From the NCBI GenBank assembly GCA_013396755.1, contig VWZF01002968.1:372001-436000 (forward strand): a stretch of 64,000 nt of DNA. The letters run 5' to 3'. A program made the translations under genes and the position numbers. The notes under the pieces were generated by a model, which saw only the letters and a list, made by a program, of their open reading frames with translations, ran no database searches and was not told the origin of the DNA. Below are positions 62,501 to 64,000 of the stretch, in pieces (position 1 is the first letter of the stretch; each line of letters opens with the position of its first letter). This DNA is from Sclerurus mexicanus. Its lineage: Eukaryota; Chordata; Aves; Passeriformes; Furnariidae.

Positions 62501-64000
62501 TCTTTGCTATATACTTCCCCTACTTATGTTTTAATTTATGAAAAATTAACCTTCACTTATGGCTGGGAAATCTCCTGTAATGAGTGAGGAAACTCACATT
62601 TACTTCAGGTGATTAACTTCAGGATATTCTGAAGCTATGTGTGAACCAGATGATGCAGCTTAGTGACCAAAGTGGCATTGTAAGAAACAGCAGAAAACTG
62701 CAACCCAATAGTAAAATTAGAACAGCAGCCCGAAAGTTACAGTATTTTTATTTTATTTTTCTAGTTGGAGAAATTGATGGGAATGTGCCAAACCACCAGA
62801 AAATTCTAAGTTCCTTCTTCAAAAACTCAGCTTTCATTAGACCAGATTTCTGCCTGAGTAGGGAGAGTAATCAGATGCTCTCTGTCCTCTGTTATCCATT
62901 ATGCTTTTTGCTTGACTAGTAACCGCTGTCAGTAGGAATATATGTCTGTATGTATAAACATCTCAGTTGTAAAATTGCCATCCAAATGAGGCTTGAGCCT
63001 TGGGTGGGGGGACTGTCAGACATAGGGAAATGGTAATATTCCAGGCAGTCGCAACTGCTTCTGGTATTTAAAAGTTACAGTATGCACTGTGCCAAATATT
63101 ATTTGTATTGAGCTCACTGTAGTTTCTGTTTGACACTGGCTTCTGCCCTTGAAATGAGCTCCAAATCCATAAAAAACACACCGAGACTGTGCAAGAGTCA
63201 CTTTACCAATTCCACTATAAAAGTGGATGTTGGTATTGGAGAAGTTTGTACAAGCAGTACCTTTTTGTTTGTTTGTTTTTGGTAGCTGAAATTTAGAACA
63301 GTGTCTTTGAGGTTGAAAGAACTAGTTTGGATTACTCTAGAACAGTTTTTTCATATTTGTTTTAATCACCTATCTGTTTTGCTTAAATTCAGGAAGAAAA
63401 GATGGCACTGTCAGAATCACTGGGTTTCCCTTTACTAACTTTTTTTTTTTGGTCCCCTCTCCTCCTTTTCTAACTTGATCTAAGTGTATGAATTCCTTTG
63501 GTTTCCTGATTATTTGAAACCTGTTATTCACTGGGAAAAGTCACATGGCTCTAGCTGATATCCTTCCACTGGTTGGTGTGGGGCAGGAGGGTGGAAGCTG
63601 TTAGGCTGTCCCACTGGCAAGCATCCTGCACCACAGCAGAATTTGAACTTTAAACCTTTGTTGTCACACTGGCACAAATCTTTAAAAATGGTTACCTGAG
63701 AGCTCTGTTTTAAGCAGAGTCCAGTGAGCTGGACAAAGCTATTTTGATTCTCTCCTGTCCAGAGACAGTATGTAGTGGGCACCATTTATCCTGTAGATAT
63801 GAGCTGCTTGCCATGTCTCTGCTCTGCTCCTCACACTGCTCCTCCACCAGGAAGAGCAGACTTACAAACTTGCAGTGCTGTTTCAGGTTACTGTGTTTTT
63901 CAACTGCTTGAGAGTGGTTTGGATCATTGTCCCTTGTTGTGAGAGGGGACCAGGCTTCTCAGATGCTCCACTGAGATCCTGGTGGGCTCTGCTATGATCA

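Larger units (their letters stand above)
48569..64000 (+). other. EPHA5: EPHA5 intron 2, remainder; no exon recognised
   Basis: About 15.4 kb of AT-rich intronic DNA. I looked for exon 3 (a 664-bp-class exon starting WEE and coding most of the ephrin-binding domain) and no open frame carries it, so intron 2 continues past the window. Simple-sequence patches are listed separately. A non-repetitive patch at about 59780-60090 with TAAT motifs and local CpG may be a conserved element. Open frames such as 52904-53389 (-) have no domain. Confidence 0.65.

Noticed and set aside
1..64000. CRISPR arrays, bacterial operons, riboswitches, phage or plasmid modules
   Set aside because: Nothing of the kind is seen; repeats, splice sites and interspersed elements are those of a bird genome.

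Overview
The window is vertebrate nuclear DNA from a bird, most likely a passerine. The evidence is several CR1 LINE fragments with the avian 3' tail (ATTCTATG/ATTCTGTG type), a tRNA-Ile-derived SINE with a CR1-like tail (the TguSINE1 pattern described from zebra finch), and solo LTRs of avian endogenous retroviruses. Base composition is AT-rich with few CpGs, apart from one strong CpG-rich block near 27.4-28.3 kb. Nothing points to a bacterial or viral genome, and almost all open frames here are chance frames in non-coding DNA.

One gene is well supported: EPHA5, the ephrin type-A receptor 5 tyrosine kinase, on the + strand. The 3' end of exon 1 (end of the signal peptide) is at 26750-26805, followed by a consensus splice donor. 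The 65-bp exon 2 (start of the ephrin-binding domain) is at 42604-42668 with a strong acceptor and donor. The two splice phases fit exactly. The 664-bp-class exon 3 was not found, so intron 2 appears to run beyond the right end (at least 21.3 kb). The start codon and 5' part of exon 1 are missing in an assembly gap.

Layout: 1-26.3 kb is the region upstream of EPHA5, a gene-poor stretch with old CR1 pieces (about 655-945, 2466-3245, 8133-8714, 19931-20755), a tRNA-Ile SINE (2141-2284), a possible LTR (1-330), a solo LTR on the minus strand (10482-11919), a solo LTR nested in a CR1 (about 19993-20547) and a MIR-like fragment (22238-22305). 26.3-28.3 kb is the EPHA5 first-exon/CpG-island region, which is badly assembled. 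28.3-42.6 kb is intron 1 and 42.7-64 kb the start of intron 2, which carries one CR1 (43170-43541) and one solo LTR with an exact 6-bp target-site duplication (47996-48562).

Assembly faults matter for any reader. Single N bases at 11361, 26749, 26951 and 27857 mark joins of unknown size. Two of these joins carry copies of the same sequence that appear identical by eye (481 bp at 10880-11360 = 11362-11842; 435 bp at 26314-26748 = 26952-27386). These are best read as false duplications, and the 201-bp contig holding exon 1 (26750-26950) is probably misplaced relative to the CpG island.

The most open question outside EPHA5 is a 292-bp exon-like block on the minus strand at 4776-5067, with good splice-site-like borders, protein-like translation in two frames and a local excess of CpG. 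I could not assign it to a family.
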